DNA from: JBDREC01 sp043820105 [NCBI: Pseudomonadota bacterium]
GTDB taxonomy: Bacteria; Bdellovibrionota_F; JAHFAK01
Length of the DNA: 50,912 nucleotides
Assembly: GCA_043820105.1 (NCBI GenBank)
Contig: JBDREC010000031.1
Coordinates: forward strand, 1 to 50,912
Reading direction: 5' to 3'
The first letter of the stretch is position 1; every line of letters begins with the position of its first letter. Made by a program: the position numbers and the translations under genes. The notes beneath the pieces are model-generated. The model saw nothing but the letters and a program-made list of their open reading frames with translations. It made no database searches and had not been told where the DNA came from. Positions 1 to 9,058 of the stretch are shown here, piece by piece.

Positions 1-195
1 CTTGATCAAAACCTCTAAAAGCTTAACCATAGCCAAAGTCTCCAGTCCACAGTATATAAGCAGATCCTTAAATATTTTTTCTTTTTCTTTATTGGTCAGA
101 TTATTTTTAATAGTCCTTAAATAATCGAGCATAGCTTTACCGCCCTCTCCAATATCAAGGTCAGCATAAGACAGCTCTGCTGTTTTTGAAAACAA
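1..195 (-). CDS. Possible partial hypothetical protein (N-terminal part)
   Basis: The minus strand is open from an in-frame stop near 250 to the window edge. It reads SKTAELSYADLDIGEGG and then a Lys/Leu-rich helical stretch ending LLEVLIK at base 1. The only ATG in frame is at 132; a TTG at 195 would include the more structured upstream part. I recognise no family. The composition looks like a real helical protein, but length and start are uncertain because the gene runs off the window. Confidence 0.3.
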   Translation of the reverse strand, partial: MFSKTAELSYADLDIGEGGKAMLDYLRTIKNNLTNKEKEKIFKDLLIYCGLETLAMVKLLEVLIK

Positions 196-237
196 GAAAC
201 TAAGAATTAATGTTATATTATATGATACATTTATTAA

Positions 238-267
238 TTGACAATTTTATCATATAACACTTAATAT
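238..267 (+). promoter_or_regulatory. Sigma70-like promoter for the DUF234 ATPase gene
   Basis: TTGACA at 238-243 is followed after 18 bases by TAATAT at 262-267, with the ATG of the ATPase gene about 38 bases further on. The -35 box is consensus and the -10 box differs by one base. The region is AT-rich, so chance matches are possible. Confidence 0.5.
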
Positions 268-304
268 TTACCATTATAAGACTATTTTATCCCTGGGAAT
301 AAGT

Positions 305-1732
305 ATGAATTTTGTAGGTAGAAATTATGAATTTAATCTTTTAAGGCAGGAGCATGGTAAAAAAAGAGCTAGCTTAATCGCTCTTTATGGAAGAAGACGG
401 GTTGGGAAAACACGTTTAATTGAAGAATTTCATAAAAAAGCCACCCTTTGGAAATTTGAAGGACTTGAAAAACAAGCGAAATCAAAGCAGATCCGACATT
501 TTCTAGCAACTTTAAGCCAGCATAGTAAAAATCCATTATACGAAACAGCGAACTGTAAAAATTGGATTGACGTGTTTAAACTTTTAAATGCTGCGATCCT
601 TGAAAATAACAAAACCAATAAAAATATTATTTTGTTTTTTGATGAATTGCCCTATATGGCGAACAAAAGAACAGAGATTATTTCGGACTTCAAATGGGCA
701 TGGGATAACCTATGGTCAAAAAAACCAAATATTAATTTTATTCTTTGCGGATCAATTGCTTCATTCATGGTTGACTCTGTGATAAATTCTTCAGCATTAT
801 ATGGCAGAATAACCCTTGAAATATGCTTAAAACCACTATCACTAAAAGATTGTTATAATTTTTTCAACAGAAAAAAATCTTTCCGGGAAATAATAAATCT
901 TTATATGGCCATCGGCGGAATTCCTGCCTACCTTTTACAATTTGATCACAATACTTCAATCGCAAATAATCTAAACAAATTAGCTTTTTGCAAAGATGGA
1001 TACTTTGTTAATGAATTTTCCAGAATTTTCAAGGATGTATTTTATGAAGATAAAATTTATAAAAAGATAATTGAGTTATTTTCCAAACATAAAAGCTTAA
1101 AAACACCAGAAATACTAAAGGCATTATCTATGTCAGATGGAAGTGGTTTTAATAGATACCTTGATAATTTAGAAAAAGCTGGATTTATTGATAGTTATGT
1201 CCCTTTCAATAGACCTCTAGACAGCAAACTAAAAAGATATCGATTGTGTGATGAATACACATATTTTTATTTCAGGTTCATTAAACCTAATTTAAAACAA
1301 ATTCAAAACAATACTAACAATAATATTTATTCTCAAATTATACTATCTGCTTCATATAAAGCATGGTCAGGATTAGCTTTTGAAAGACTTTGTATAAAAC
1401 ATGTTAATTCTATAATTAAAAAACTTAAAATTGATCAGCTAGTTAAAAACTTCGGTCCATACTATAATAGATCTACCAATACCAGAGATGGTGTGCAAAT
1501 TGATCTTCTATTGGAACGCCATGATCCTGTTATAACAATATGTGAAATGAAATTTGTAAGTCATAAAATTGGCAAATGGATCATTAATTCAATTGAGGAT
1601 AAAATAGCCCTTTTACCTGCTTCAAAAATGAGTATTGAAAAAGTGTTGATAACAACAGAGGGCATAACAAAAGACTTAAAAGATACAAACTACTTCTCAA
1701 AAGTTCTTTTGGAGGACTGTTTTTTTGATTAA
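305..1732 (+). CDS. AAA ATPase with C-terminal DUF234 nuclease-like domain
   Basis: This 475-residue protein belongs to the ATPase_2/DUF234 group of AAA ATPases, common in archaea and scattered in bacteria. What is seen: Walker A GRRRVGKT at residues 29-36, Walker B FFDELPYM at 111-118, a winged-helix-like middle part around 255-300, and a C-terminal PD-(D/E)xK-like pattern with D400, E414 and K416 (QIDLLL then CEMKF). Family knowledge suggests a P-loop ATPase coupled to a DNA-cleaving or DNA-binding fold; the cellular role is not established. It stands alone on the plus strand beside toxin-antitoxin genes, so a role in defence or a mobile island is a guess. A weak GGGAA-type site precedes the ATG. 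Confidence 0.8.
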   Translation: MNFVGRNYEFNLLRQEHGKKRASLIALYGRRRVGKTRLIEEFHKKATLWKFEGLEKQAKSKQIRHFLATLSQHSKNPLYETANCKNWIDVFKLLNAAILENNKTNKNIILFFDELPYMANKRTEIISDFKWAWDNLWSKKPNINFILCGSIASFMVDSVINSSALYGRITLEICLKPLSLKDCYNFFNRKKSFREIINLYMAIGGIPAYLLQFDHNTSIANNLNKLAFCKDGYFVNEFSRIFKDVFYEDKIYKKIIELFSKHKSLKTPEILKALSMSDGSGFNRYLDNLEKAGFIDSYVPFNRPLDSKLKRYRLCDEYTYFYFRFIKPNLKQIQNNTNNNIYSQIILSASYKAWSGLAFERLCIKHVNSIIKKLKIDQLVKNFGPYYNRSTNTRDGVQIDLLLERHDPVITICEMKFVSHKIGKWIINSIEDKIALLPASKMSIEKVLITTEGITKDLKDTNYFSKVLLEDCFFD

Positions 1733-1793
1733 ATCTACCCCTTGGAATATTATCATCAACTTTTGTTTAATTTAATAGGATCAAATTTCACTC

Positions 1794-2552
1794 TTAATGT
1801 TTTTGTTCTGTTTCCAGAACCTCAATCAAATCGTTCATAGTAATTATCAATTTATAAGCAAGTCCAGAAAGCTCTTGCAGATCCAATAAGCCAGATAATT
1901 CCTGTTCAACTCTTACGGCGGATATTTTTTTTGTTTCTAGTTTTAATTGATTAATAAATTCTGAAAGGCTCATTTGTTTTATTGTTTTTAACCTGGGTAT
2001 TCGTGAATTAACAGATTCAAGCCTTTTTTTTAAAACTTCTATGTTTGGTTTAATTTGTAATTTTTTAAATAAAAAATAGATATCATAAAGATCTCTTGCA
2101 AGTCTTCTTTCATTCCAGGCTGCGAGTTTGTGAGCAAGAGCATGGTCTAAAGACATTATTCTGATGATTTGTCCAAGTTGATTTGTTTTTTTTGCAATTG
2201 TTGATGTAGAAATAGCTTCGCTTTTGGCTTCCAGGGAAGTTGAGGCTTCAATTTGAATTTTGATCTTATCTATATTAATATTATATCTAAGAGATGTTGA
2301 ATGCATTTTCATTTCTATTTTTGCATTTGGAATTTCAGCAAGAATGTTTCCTAGCTTTTTAACAATATCTTTTTTGGACCTATAGGGCACAAAAAGATAA
2401 TCAACATCATTAGTGTATCTTGGAGAATCAAGTAAGTTTAAAACAAAACCACCCTTTAATATTGCATTATCTAAAAACTCTTCATTTATTCGATGTATTA
2501 ACCAAGTAAAAACTGTAAGCTGATCAAATTTTTCTGGGAATATACTTTTCAT
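1794..2552 (-). CDS. AbiEii/AbiGii-type nucleotidyltransferase toxin
   Basis: A 252-residue nucleotidyltransferase of the AbiEii toxin family. It has the KGGFVLNLL turn at residues 33-41, followed by TNDVDYLF at 47-54 with the paired aspartates D49 and D51 of the polymerase-beta-like active site. The family's HKLAAW (141-146) and RDLYDIYF (153-160) stretches are also present. Known AbiEii toxins transfer nucleotides to RNA and are neutralised by the co-encoded AbiEi. Its ATG overlaps the stop of the upstream antitoxin gene by four bases (ATGA), so the two are probably translated together. It could act in phage abortive infection or plasmid maintenance. The final 60 residues are Leu/Glu-rich helix. 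Confidence 0.85.
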   Translation of the reverse strand: MKSIFPEKFDQLTVFTWLIHRINEEFLDNAILKGGFVLNLLDSPRYTNDVDYLFVPYRSKKDIVKKLGNILAEIPNAKIEMKMHSTSLRYNINIDKIKIQIEASTSLEAKSEAISTSTIAKKTNQLGQIIRIMSLDHALAHKLAAWNERRLARDLYDIYFLFKKLQIKPNIEVLKKRLESVNSRIPRLKTIKQMSLSEFINQLKLETKKISAVRVEQELSGLLDLQELSGLAYKLIITMNDLIEVLETEQKH

Positions 2553-3145
2553 GCTAATAATCCTTTTACAAAAGAAGTAAATTTATTGTTTTTATATTTT
2601 TTTAAATATAAAAATATTTTGCCCTTATCAAACAGTGAAAAATCTATATCTGAATAAATATCAAAATAATATTTTGTTCCCTTTTGATAATAATAGAGGG
2701 TATCAATCAATGCTTTTTCTTTGTCTGCTACATTAACTCCATCTAAGCAAGTAAAACCGAAAAACATATCTTTTGAGCTTCCAAGTTGAATAATTTGATA
2801 TTTATCATCAGAATAAATTCTTTTTCTCCCAAGTTTAACAGCCTGTAATTTGAATTTTGAGCACGTGCCAATTGCAAAATTTTCAGAAAGAACTGTTTCA
2901 AAGCTAATATAAGAACAAGGGTTTATTTTTTGACTTAAAATTTTTAAATCCGGTTCATTAACATAATACACTGATTGAGTGAATCTCTTTAATATTTGCA
3001 GTTTTTCTAAATTTCTTATTATTTCATAAAATTGTGCCTTGTTTTTTTGAGCCAAAATATTTTTCAAATCAGAAAGATAAAAAACATTGCCTAGTTCATT
3101 TGCATAAACCTGAAGACTTTCTACTATTTTTACATATTTCATCAT
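2549..3145 (-). CDS. AbiEi-like antitoxin / transcriptional regulator
   Basis: A 198-residue protein with an N-terminal winged-helix-like part (LSDLKNILAQKNKAQFYEI onwards). Its C-terminal half includes the VADKEKALIDTLYYY stretch typical of AbiEi-type antitoxins. In characterised AbiE systems the antitoxin represses the operon and counters the nucleotidyltransferase toxin. I start it at the ATG at 3145; a second ATG follows directly at 3142. An upstream TTG (3184) is open in frame, but it coincides with the -35 box of the promoter, so it is not the start. It overlaps the toxin gene by four bases. Confidence 0.75.
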   Translation of the reverse strand: MMKYVKIVESLQVYANELGNVFYLSDLKNILAQKNKAQFYEIIRNLEKLQILKRFTQSVYYVNEPDLKILSQKINPCSYISFETVLSENFAIGTCSKFKLQAVKLGRKRIYSDDKYQIIQLGSSKDMFFGFTCLDGVNVADKEKALIDTLYYYQKGTKYYFDIYSDIDFSLFDKGKIFLYLKKYKNNKFTSFVKGLLA

Positions 3146-3155
3146 AATACCATTA

Positions 3156-3184
3156 AATATATACTTTTTCCAACTTAGTGTCAA
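3156..3184 (-). promoter_or_regulatory. Near-consensus sigma70 promoter of the AbiE pair
   Basis: On the minus strand TTGACA (3184-3179), a 17-base spacer and TATATT (3161-3156) form an almost perfect promoter. The first ATG of the antitoxin is at 3145, so the expected transcript begins only a few bases before the start codon, making it leaderless or nearly so. AbiEi repressors usually bind at their own promoter, so an operator may overlap these boxes. Confidence 0.65.
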
Positions 3185-3299
3185 TATGATTTTTAATATA
3201 AAGAATTACTATAAAACAATCAAACTAAGACCACTTAAGATAATTATTAAAATCATAATTAATTTCAAAGCTCTATCATTATCCAGAAACATTAGTTTC

Positions 3300-3340
3300 A
3301 TTGCTCGAGATCCTAAAACAAGTTCAGGATTTCGAGCAAT
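3300..3340. repeat. Palindromic interspersed repeat, copy 1
   Basis: Arms of 15 bases (ATTGCTCGAGATCCT and AGGATTTCGAGCAAT) pair with one mismatch around the loop core AAAACAAGTTC. The core resembles the TCCTGAAACAAGTTCAGGA palindrome at 12006 and 45793, so this is a diverged member of the same family with its own flanking arms. Confidence 0.7.
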
Positions 3341-3463
3341 GAGTCTTGCAATTGACTCAATATATTAAATCATTTTCTATAAAATTTTATAAAAACAATT
3401 CATCAGATGTATAATTCACAGAAAAAAACTTGCTTTATCTATAAAATCAGATCATCTTTTTAT

Positions 3464-3491
3464 TTGATAAAAATTCCTTTATAATTATAAT
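3464..3491 (+). promoter_or_regulatory. Promoter-like element for the nucleotidyltransferase pair
   Basis: TTGATA (3464-3469), a 16-base spacer and a perfect TATAAT (3486-3491) lie about 70 bases before the first nucleotidyltransferase. Transcription would begin near 3498. That places a 14-codon open frame (ATG 3526, stop TAG ending at 3570) ahead of the real start at 3563, overlapping it. Confidence 0.5.
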
Positions 3492-3562
3492 AGAATCTGC
3501 TTAAAATTAAAGAAAGAAAAAATTTATGACAGACAAAGTAAGGCTTTCATACATTTCATACA

Positions 3563-4006
3563 ATGGTTAGAACAAAAAATGAAATAAAGAAAATTTGTGC
3601 AGATTATATAAATTTGGTAAATAAAGCTTTTTATATTAAACAAGCATATTTATTTGGATCTTATAATAATGGTAATCCTAATAAATATAGTGATCTTGAT
3701 GTTGGATTAGTTTCATCAGATTTTAAATATATACCAGCAGATATTGCATTAAAGATATTATTTCGTCTCGCCAGACATGTTGATTCTATCATTGAACCAG
3801 TTGCATTAACAGAAGAAGGAAATGTATTAAAACAGCTGTCTCCCGAGCAGGAACAGTTAATTATTAAATTAAACCCCTTTTATATCAAAGCCAGATATCC
3901 CGACTATAAGGAAAAAATATCCTTATCTGTTAATAAAAACTTCAATGAAAGCATAATAAAAGAAACCAGGGATTTTATAAAATGGATAAAACAAAAACTA
4001 AGCTAA
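3563..4006 (+). CDS. Minimal nucleotidyltransferase fused to a HEPN-like C-terminal tail
   Basis: Residues 1-85 form a minimal nucleotidyltransferase (MNT) domain with FGSY at 31-34 and SDLD at 43-46, the GS...DxD active-site pattern. Residues 92-147 do not belong to that domain. FYIKARYPDYKE (106-117) and the following helix ending IKWIKQKLS match the C-terminal half of small HEPN proteins that normally pair with MNT genes. The HEPN N-terminal helices are absent. The gene is therefore either an in-frame deletion fusion or a degenerate partner. Its end overlaps the next nucleotidyltransferase by 25 bases. Whether the product is active is unknown; the catalytic aspartates are intact. Confidence 0.75.
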   Translation: MVRTKNEIKKICADYINLVNKAFYIKQAYLFGSYNNGNPNKYSDLDVGLVSSDFKYIPADIALKILFRLARHVDSIIEPVALTEEGNVLKQLSPEQEQLIIKLNPFYIKARYPDYKEKISLSVNKNFNESIIKETRDFIKWIKQKLS

Positions 4007-4305
4007 ATAAATTATTAAAAACGTTTTTAGAAATTGTGGACAAGTGTTTTTTTATTGAAAGCATTTATGTGTTCGGTTCTTATGCAAACAATAAACAAAA
4101 AACATACAGTGATATCGATTTAGCTTTGGTATCAAGAGATTTTCAGTTTACAGATACCGAAACAATAATGATAATTCTTGCAAGAATCGCCAGGTCTACA
4201 AATTCCAAAATCGAACCTGTCGTTTTTTCAAATGAAGAAATTAAAAAACCTGTCTTGGGAACTTTGGCCTGGGAGGTTGCCAATAAAGGCTTAAAATTAC
4301 GCTGA
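3982..4305 (+). CDS. Minimal nucleotidyltransferase (MNT family)
   Basis: A 107-residue nucleotidyltransferase domain protein with FGSY at 31-34 and SDID at 43-46, the same positions as in the preceding gene. MNT proteins usually act with a HEPN RNase partner, as antitoxins that modify the toxin or as toxin partners. The two genes overlap by 25 bases, as MNT and HEPN genes commonly do. The body aligns well with residues 1-85 of its neighbour (RIARSTNSKIEPV against RLARHVDSIIEPV), so they are paralogues. A complete HEPN gene is not visible nearby. Confidence 0.8.
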   Translation: MDKTKTKLNKLLKTFLEIVDKCFFIESIYVFGSYANNKQKTYSDIDLALVSRDFQFTDTETIMIILARIARSTNSKIEPVVFSNEEIKKPVLGTLAWEVANKGLKLR

Positions 4306-4393
4306 TCAATATAAGGTTTGAAAGTTTGTCAATTATCAATCCTCTAAAACAGGCTTAATCATTGATCATTGGCAAAAGCGGCTTAACCTTTAA

Positions 4394-7300
4394 TCACAAA
4401 CTTACATGAACGTATGGCAACAACAACTCCCAAAGGCTGTTACCCCCATGTGAATATCTGTTTTTTAGTTGACCAGTATCAATAAATCCATGATCAGACA
4501 TAAGGGTAAAAGCTGGAATATTTTTTAAAATAGGAAGAATGCCTTCTGTAAACTCATTCTTAATGATTTTATAGAGCGGAAAAATATTTAATGAACTATT
4601 GTGAATTTTTGTATCAATGAAATTAAAATGTATTATTTTAATATCTTTATCGCTATTTAAAAAATTCATAAGTTTCCTTTTGCCAATATTTTTTTCAGCC
4701 CATTTAAGCATTTGATAGCTTTTTTCACCAATATAACCTTCTTCTTCTGAAATATTCAGAGTTTCACGGAACTTTAGTGTAGTTGATGGTTTTGAAATAC
4801 AATAAAGACTGTCTTTGACCTTCCAGCCATTTTTTAAAAACTCTTCTTTTAAATAATTATAGAGGTCATATCTTAAACAATCAAAAATAATCAGCACATC
4901 TTTAATTTCAATTTTAATTTCATCAATTTTTAAAATATCAGCAAATGGTTGTTTATGCTTTTGAAACCTGTTGAACAGATTGCTATAATTGTTCATAATA
5001 GATGGCAGAATATTTTCATCTATCAATGAATTATGACTCATCTCAAATTTTATCTTTTCCAAGAGAATTGTTACTGGAGCAATAATGTCAATAAAGATTT
5101 CTTTTGGTTTCTTTGATATATAATTATCCTGCATTAAAGTTTGAAGCTTTAATAAATCCTTTAAAAAATCGTCAGAAGTTTTTGCCAATATTTCATCTGA
5201 AATTATTTTGCCCTTTAATCTGTAATAAATTTCCTCCCTTATTTTGCTCTTTAAAAATTTTATCTTTTCTGAATTTAGCAGCCAAAATAGTTTATCAAGT
5301 TCATAAACAGACAAATTCAAATCGCTCATTATCTCCAGTTTTTCGTTTGCACTCAAGTCGTTCCCGATTTTATTCAAATTTTCATCGCCTGACAAGCTGT
5401 CATCAAATTCGAGGTTTTGCGTCTCCAGCTTATAGGCAAGCGCTTCCCCTTTTCTTCCGTAGCGCTTAAAACTTTCGAGCAACAACTGCTTTCTCTTGTT
5501 ATCATTATTCCTGAACCAGATAATTGCATCTTCATTTTCACCTATCCAATTAAAAAAATGTTTTTTGATTTCATTATACTTAAATCGCTTACCCTCAATT
5601 AAATTTAGGAAATCTGCTGTTTTTAATTCAACAAGCTTGAATTTTCCTTTAAGAATATTTTCGATTTCTATTAAAACATTTTCGGTAAGCAACTCGTACA
5701 ACAAAGCAATACTAACACTATCAGGACTAATGGAAATTAAGGAGTTTATGTTTTCAACAATAGTCCTTTTATCAGAAGTTGTCATATGAGTGACATATGA
5801 TTCCAATCTTTCTTTAGTTGATGGTACCTGCAAAGATTTTATAAAATTAGTCACTCCCAGATTAAGCAGCTCGTTAAAATCCAAAGCATTTCGAGAAATT
5901 TGATCCCCGATTTTAAAACCACAGGAACATTTGGGGCTTAAAAAAAGCTGATAAGCCAGATTTTCATTGCAGGCTACAGGAAGCTTGGAGAGCATACTTT
6001 CTATTTCGAACCAGTCATATTTAAAGGTTACAGAGGGAACATGCCTGCTTATGCTATTCAACATCTGAGATAACTCACAGGATTTAATGTTTTTCTTTAG
6101 GCCAAATATTGAGTTGTTATAATATGTTTTATGGTTTTCGATATAATAATCTTTGTATTTTTCGTAAAAATCCTCCCACATATCTCTGATTTCATTAAAT
6201 TTCTCTGTAGGTAAAAACAAGTATTCTTCAATCCTTAAGACCAGTAAGTCCAGCTCATTTTTAAGATCATCCGGTATTATTAATGTAAGATCTTTCAAAT
6301 ATAAATAATATTTGTTGATCATTTGAAAGTGCTCTGAAAACAAGCTATACAGGCTATCAAGATAGGCAAGGTTTTCGCTAAAATTATGATTTTCCTTAAA
6401 ATATGAAAGCACAATTTCCAGGCCCTCATTGGGTGATATCCTGCTGGAAAAAGAATTAAAGAACATAGATAATTTATTTAAAAGAGGCATATTTATATTT
6501 AAATATTTAAAAATAGAATAGCCCTCATACCTTTTTGCATAAACAGACAGCTCTTTAAGCATAGTTTTATATTTTTTTTGAGTAACATTAAAATCCCGGA
6601 ACATATTTTTTTTAGTTGCGTCAGTCGGATGTGCTTCAACCTCTCCCCAAATAAAATTCCCGACATTAATATACGCTAAAAGCTGTGACGGTAGTTTTTT
6701 TCCAATCTTAAATTGAGTAATACTGCCGGAGCTCAAGATATCATAATTATCCAGTTCTACAACTTCATCCTTGTTATATGGAACAAGGTATCCAGAGACA
6801 ATCAAAGCGCTCAAAAGCAAATATATCTGACTGACATTAAGTCCCCAGCTTCCCTTTCTTAGAGAAAGAATTAGTTCGTCAAAATTCAAATCCCTGCCGG
6901 CTGAAGCCATTTTCAAAATATAGGATATAATTTCATTCTCAGGATCACAGGCGACAAAATATTGGCCCCCTTTTATATTAATCAGATCCAGAGGCTCCAG
7001 TAAACCTTTGATATATGGGGTAAGGGATCTTTTATCAGCCTCAGCGAAAGTGATTTTTCCTTTTTTAATTACTTCTGAATAAAGATAATTCAAATGCCTT
7101 CCTGAATAGTATTCAATCCTTGGCATTATAGTGTGGTGCTTGTTGTGAATATTGGAAAGAGGCTTATCAAAAATATGAAACAACATTTTTTCCAGCGGAA
7201 TATAGCCAATTTGTTCCAGGTTTTCAATTTTGGATAAGGAACAAGATTTAATTGTGCCATCATAATAAATATTTTTTACAATTTCTTTAAATTCAATTTC

Positions 7301-9058
7301 TTCTTTTTTTATTTCTTCTTTAAGATTTGGATGCTCCAGGGATACAACCTTTTTTGAAAAGAACTCTTTTAAAAAGTCCAGTTCATATGTTGAAAGTTTT
7401 CTTGGAATCCAAAAAAGCAATAAGTCTTTAAAACAGGAGGTATAAGTTTCATTTATTGTATCAATAAATTTCTCGTCCACAGAAAATGGAGACATTATAA
7501 GTAGATAGCCGTCAATTCTGGTTTCCAGACCGTTTAATAACCTTTTGAACAGATCCTGATTCAACTGATTGGAATAAGTAGCTGCCACAACACCTTCTCT
7601 TTGGCTATTTTGCCAGGTAAAATAATATTTTTTACCTTCAATAATATCTTTCAGCGGCAGATAGCTAAGATCTGTATTTTTGCAGATATTATTAAAAAGA
7701 ATATTTTCATCTTGAAACTTATCCCTGTATTCTTTTATTTTTATTCTGGCCTTGACTCCTTCATCTAATCCTGGATCAACAAAATATCGTTTTTCCTCCA
7801 AAGAGATGTACATTTTTTGAGAGATGAGTTTATCAAGCACCCCCTCTTTAATATATTCATAATTAATATTATCAGATAATCTGCTGATTCTTTTTAAAAG
7901 CATTTCAGCAATTTCGCCAGCGTTCTTCCTTTTTTCAAATGGAGATATTTCAGTTAAAATCATAATTCTGATTATATCCAGGGCCAAATCCTGTGCTTTT
8001 TTATCTTCAAAGATCTCAGTTATATGACTTTTGTAATAATCATAGGCAATTCTTGCAAAAGAAGAGTATTCAGGGATTTCCCGAATTCTATCTTCAAAAT
8101 GATCAAAAATAGCTTCCGGGGTTATTAAAGTATCTGCTGGTTTCCCCATAATCTTATTTGCCTGCTCGGTCACAAAATGTATAATTCCCCTGTGTTGAGA
8201 AAAAACCGGAGTCAGACCAGATAAAAAGCCTACAGTAAACGGATGCAGGGGATAGGTTTTTTTAAATTCAGAATACTCAAATTTAAAATTCGGGTAATAA
8301 TCCATAAGCTCATTATAAACGGCCCTAATAACATTTTCTGATCCGCTTTTTTTTATTACTATCCTTTTATCAATAATATCTTCAATATGTGAAGTTGAAA
8401 GGGAAATCCTGAGGGGGTATCTGTCTTTAATCCTGTTAAACATGCCTGATGATAAATAGCCTGTTTCTTCGATGGATTCCTGCAAAGATGCAATTACCCA
8501 CAATTTCTTACTGAAAGAGTATTCACCTAAAAATTGTAAAAATCTGATATCCTCATTAAAGGAGGCTGAACTTGCTTTTGATTTCAAGAACTCTGACAAT
8601 TCATCAATCAGAATAATAGTCGGCTCTTTAATCAACAAGCTGTAAATATCATCTCTGTTTTCTACTTCACCCTGATAGGCAAAATTTTCCAGCACAATCT
8701 TTTCCAAATTCATTTTTGCAGGGTAATTGACCAATGAAATCTTTTTAATATTATATATTTCCTGCTGAATCGTGGAATATTTTTTTAAAATAGTATGATT
8801 GAATTTTTGCTGATTTTTCAATAATAAATAAAGATATGAAAGAAAATGAGATTTACCACTTCCGTAGTTACCTTTTAAAAAAACGCCACAGCCTTCTGCC
8901 TTATTTATTTTTTTTAATATAAGGTGCAGGTTGTTATTAATTTCCTCAGTGAATACAAAGGAGGACGTAAGGTCCTCAGGTATTTTTTCCGTATCAGAAA
9001 GTTCTATTACTAGCTTGACAGGAGCTAAATCAATTACATCTTTTATTGTTTTTCCCAT
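4394..9058 (-). CDS. BREX-like P-loop ATPase fused to C-terminal PglZ phosphatase domain
   Basis: A 1554-residue fusion. The N-terminal part resembles the large phage-resistance ATPases (DUF6079 / BrxC-PglY-like): Walker A GNYGSGKS at 63-70, Walker B TIILIDELSEFL at 147-158, then ASLQESIEETGYL in a sensor-like position. A long alpha-helical middle follows, with a CSCGF motif in its second half. The last ~170 residues are a PglZ alkaline-phosphatase-superfamily domain: FDCLRYD (D1393), PSTT (nucleophile candidates T1426/T1427), FIDTKIH (D1482, H1486), SDHGF (D1522, H1523) and SHGG (H1537). In BREX and Pgl systems these activities are on separate proteins. The ATG lies inside the end of the upstream TPR gene (16-base overlap), implying coupled translation. 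Anti-phage function is inferred from family only. The exact ATPase family name is less certain than the PglZ call. Confidence 0.85.
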   Translation of the reverse strand: MGKTIKDVIDLAPVKLVIELSDTEKIPEDLTSSFVFTEEINNNLHLILKKINKAEGCGVFLKGNYGSGKSHFLSYLYLLLKNQQKFNHTILKKYSTIQQEIYNIKKISLVNYPAKMNLEKIVLENFAYQGEVENRDDIYSLLIKEPTIILIDELSEFLKSKASSASFNEDIRFLQFLGEYSFSKKLWVIASLQESIEETGYLSSGMFNRIKDRYPLRISLSTSHIEDIIDKRIVIKKSGSENVIRAVYNELMDYYPNFKFEYSEFKKTYPLHPFTVGFLSGLTPVFSQHRGIIHFVTEQANKIMGKPADTLITPEAIFDHFEDRIREIPEYSSFARIAYDYYKSHITEIFEDKKAQDLALDIIRIMILTEISPFEKRKNAGEIAEMLLKRISRLSDNINYEYIKEGVLDKLISQKMYISLEEKRYFVDPGLDEGVKARIKIKEYRDKFQDENILFNNICKNTDLSYLPLKDIIEGKKYYFTWQNSQREGVVAATYSNQLNQDLFKRLLNGLETRIDGYLLIMSPFSVDEKFIDTINETYTSCFKDLLLFWIPRKLSTYELDFLKEFFSKKVVSLEHPNLKEEIKKEEIEFKEIVKNIYYDGTIKSCSLSKIENLEQIGYIPLEKMLFHIFDKPLSNIHNKHHTIMPRIEYYSGRHLNYLYSEVIKKGKITFAEADKRSLTPYIKGLLEPLDLINIKGGQYFVACDPENEIISYILKMASAGRDLNFDELILSLRKGSWGLNVSQIYLLLSALIVSGYLVPYNKDEVVELDNYDILSSGSITQFKIGKKLPSQLLAYINVGNFIWGEVEAHPTDATKKNMFRDFNVTQKKYKTMLKELSVYAKRYEGYSIFKYLNINMPLLNKLSMFFNSFSSRISPNEGLEIVLSYFKENHNFSENLAYLDSLYSLFSEHFQMINKYYLYLKDLTLIIPDDLKNELDLLVLRIEEYLFLPTEKFNEIRDMWEDFYEKYKDYYIENHKTYYNNSIFGLKKNIKSCELSQMLNSISRHVPSVTFKYDWFEIESMLSKLPVACNENLAYQLFLSPKCSCGFKIGDQISRNALDFNELLNLGVTNFIKSLQVPSTKERLESYVTHMTTSDKRTIVENINSLISISPDSVSIALLYELLTENVLIEIENILKGKFKLVELKTADFLNLIEGKRFKYNEIKKHFFNWIGENEDAIIWFRNNDNKRKQLLLESFKRYGRKGEALAYKLETQNLEFDDSLSGDENLNKIGNDLSANEKLEIMSDLNLSVYELDKLFWLLNSEKIKFLKSKIREEIYYRLKGKIISDEILAKTSDDFLKDLLKLQTLMQDNYISKKPKEIFIDIIAPVTILLEKIKFEMSHNSLIDENILPSIMNNYSNLFNRFQKHKQPFADILKIDEIKIEIKDVLIIFDCLRYDLYNYLKEEFLKNGWKVKDSLYCISKPSTTLKFRETLNISEEEGYIGEKSYQMLKWAEKNIGKRKLMNFLNSDKDIKIIHFNFIDTKIHNSSLNIFPLYKIIKNEFTEGILPILKNIPAFTLMSDHGFIDTGQLKNRYSHGGNSLWELLLPYVHVSL

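Larger units (their letters stand above)
3185..3562. other. Gene-free divergent region between the AbiE pair and the nucleotidyltransferases
   Basis: This 378-base, very AT-rich stretch separates divergent genes. It holds a palindromic repeat (3300-3340), a promoter-like element at 3464-3491 and a 14-codon open frame from 3526. The short open frame across 3186-3368 runs through the palindrome and shows no protein-like pattern. Confidence 0.6.

Noticed and set aside
3186-3368. Open frame of 60 codons upstream of the nucleotidyltransferases
   Set aside because: It runs through the palindrome at 3300-3340 and lacks a ribosome binding site or protein-like composition.
5104-5789. Plus-strand open frames opposite the BREX-like gene
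   Set aside because: They are shadows of a long, motif-bearing minus-strand gene and show no family features.
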